Shown piece after piece: positions 5,397 through 5,825 of a DNA stretch of 5,825 nucleotides. A program made the position numbers and the translations under genes. The number at the start of each line of letters is the position of its first letter. Positions within the stretch are counted from its first letter, which is position 1. The stretch is from Actinomycetes bacterium (GTDB lineage: Bacteria > Actinomycetota > Acidimicrobiia > Acidimicrobiales > RAAP-2), in contig JAJYDR010000132.1 of the NCBI GenBank assembly GCA_021777285.1, positions 1 through 5,825 on the forward strand. The letters are read 5' to 3'. Below the pieces are notes generated by a model. That model searched no databases, was not told where the DNA came from, and saw only the letters and a program-made list of their open reading frames with translations.

Positions 5397-5825
5397 TTAC
5401 GGAGCGGGCTGGACGCCCGCCTCGGTCGCCGTGCGCTTCGTGCGTCGGCCGATCTTTCGCCCGAGCCACGCGACCGGGTCGTAGTGCGCGTCCACGACGC
5501 GTTCCTTCAACGGGATGATCGCGTTGTCGGTGATCTTGATGTGCTCGGGGCAGACCTCGGTGCAGCACTTGGTGATGTTGCAGTAGCCGAGCCCCATCTC
5601 CTCACGCACGTACTCACGACGGTCGTTCTGGTCGAGCGGGTGCATCTCGAGCTCGGCGTAGCGGATGAAGAACCGCGGTCCGGCGTAGTACTGCTTGTTC
5701 TCCTCGTGGTCGCGGATCACGTGGCAGACGTCCTGGCACATGAAGCACTCGATGCACTTGCGGAACTCCTGGCCGCGCTCGACGTCCTCTTGGAACATGC
5801 GGTAGCCGTCCTCGGGCATCGGGGG
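5397..5825 (-). CDS. sdhB: Succinate dehydrogenase/fumarate reductase iron-sulfur subunit, C-terminal part (partial)
   Basis: The gene enters from the right edge; 142 codons including the two before the first in-window ATG are visible, ending at TAA 5399-5397. That ATG (5819) is internal, not the start. The visible part is the C-terminal helical ferredoxin domain. Numbered from that ATG, KCIECFMCQDVC (21-32) supplies three ligands of the [4Fe-4S] cluster and the first ligand of the [3Fe-4S] cluster. CNITKCCTEVCPEHIKITDN (80-99) supplies the rest. The N-terminal [2Fe-2S] domain is outside the window. The stretch EDVERGQEFRKCIEC and the AELEMHPLD segment match, from memory, the mycobacterial Sdh1 B subunit. 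The protein passes electrons from the flavoprotein SdhA to quinone at the membrane, linking the TCA cycle to respiration. Its sdhA partner is expected just upstream, to the right. Confidence 0.93.
   Translation of the reverse strand, partial: PPMPEDGYRMFQEDVERGQEFRKCIECFMCQDVCHVIRDHEENKQYYAGPRFFIRYAELEMHPLDQNDRREYVREEMGLGYCNITKCCTEVCPEHIKITDNAIIPLKERVVDAHYDPVAWLGRKIGRRTKRTATEAGVQPAP

Noticed and set aside
5032..5568. Longer 178-codon reading of the SCP2-like gene starting inside sdhB
   Set aside because: The extra N-terminus is an arginine-rich shadow of sdhB, while GTG at 5394 directly follows the sdhB stop and gives a standard single SCP2 domain length.

Overview
The window comes from a high-GC bacterium, most likely an actinobacterium. 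The malate dehydrogenase is the 329-residue cytosolic type found in mycobacteria, and the SdhB fragment closely resembles, from memory, the mycobacterial Sdh1 B subunit. The flanking genes are roughly 65-70% G+C with strong third-position G/C bias. An Acidimicrobiia-like lineage is my guess from overall style; the window does not prove it.

Left arm (1-1153, + strand): the last 46 codons of a monomer-fold NADP-type isocitrate dehydrogenase (icd), then 21 bp later a complete malate dehydrogenase (mdh) with a good ribosome binding site. These look like one TCA-cycle operon, closed by a hairpin at 1165-1201.

Right arm (4268-5825, - strand): the C-terminal half of a succinate dehydrogenase/fumarate reductase iron-sulfur subunit (sdhB), then a 120-residue SCP2-like lipid-binding protein (2-nt gap), then a nucleoside-phosphorylase-fold protein (4-nt overlap). 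This is a tightly coupled operon running right to left, towards the icd-mdh operon.

Middle (1154-4267): accessory material between the two converging TCA blocks. It holds a Tat-exported, bicovalent-FAD, berberine-bridge-like oxidoreductase (2549-4153, -), a 425-bp stretch without a convincing gene, and a small exported protein of unknown function (1413-2042, -). The stretch 2041-2280 is only about 42% G+C by hand count, and the small exported gene about 60%, so this part looks acquired or under different selection. The promoter of the small exported gene is unusually rich in symmetrical sites: four CGACAT-type half sites around a TTGACT-N17-TAAGTT promoter, and a second 15-bp palindrome further upstream. 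A doubtful 82-codon + strand ORF (1213-1461) overlaps its 3' end.

The housekeeping arms are ordinary. The points most worth a second look are the operator-dense promoter of the unknown exported protein, the phosphorylase-fold protein that lacks the usual phosphate-binding arginine motifs, and the coupling of sdhB to a lipid-binding protein and a nucleoside enzyme. I found no CRISPR array, tRNA, rRNA, intact insertion sequence or clear defence system.
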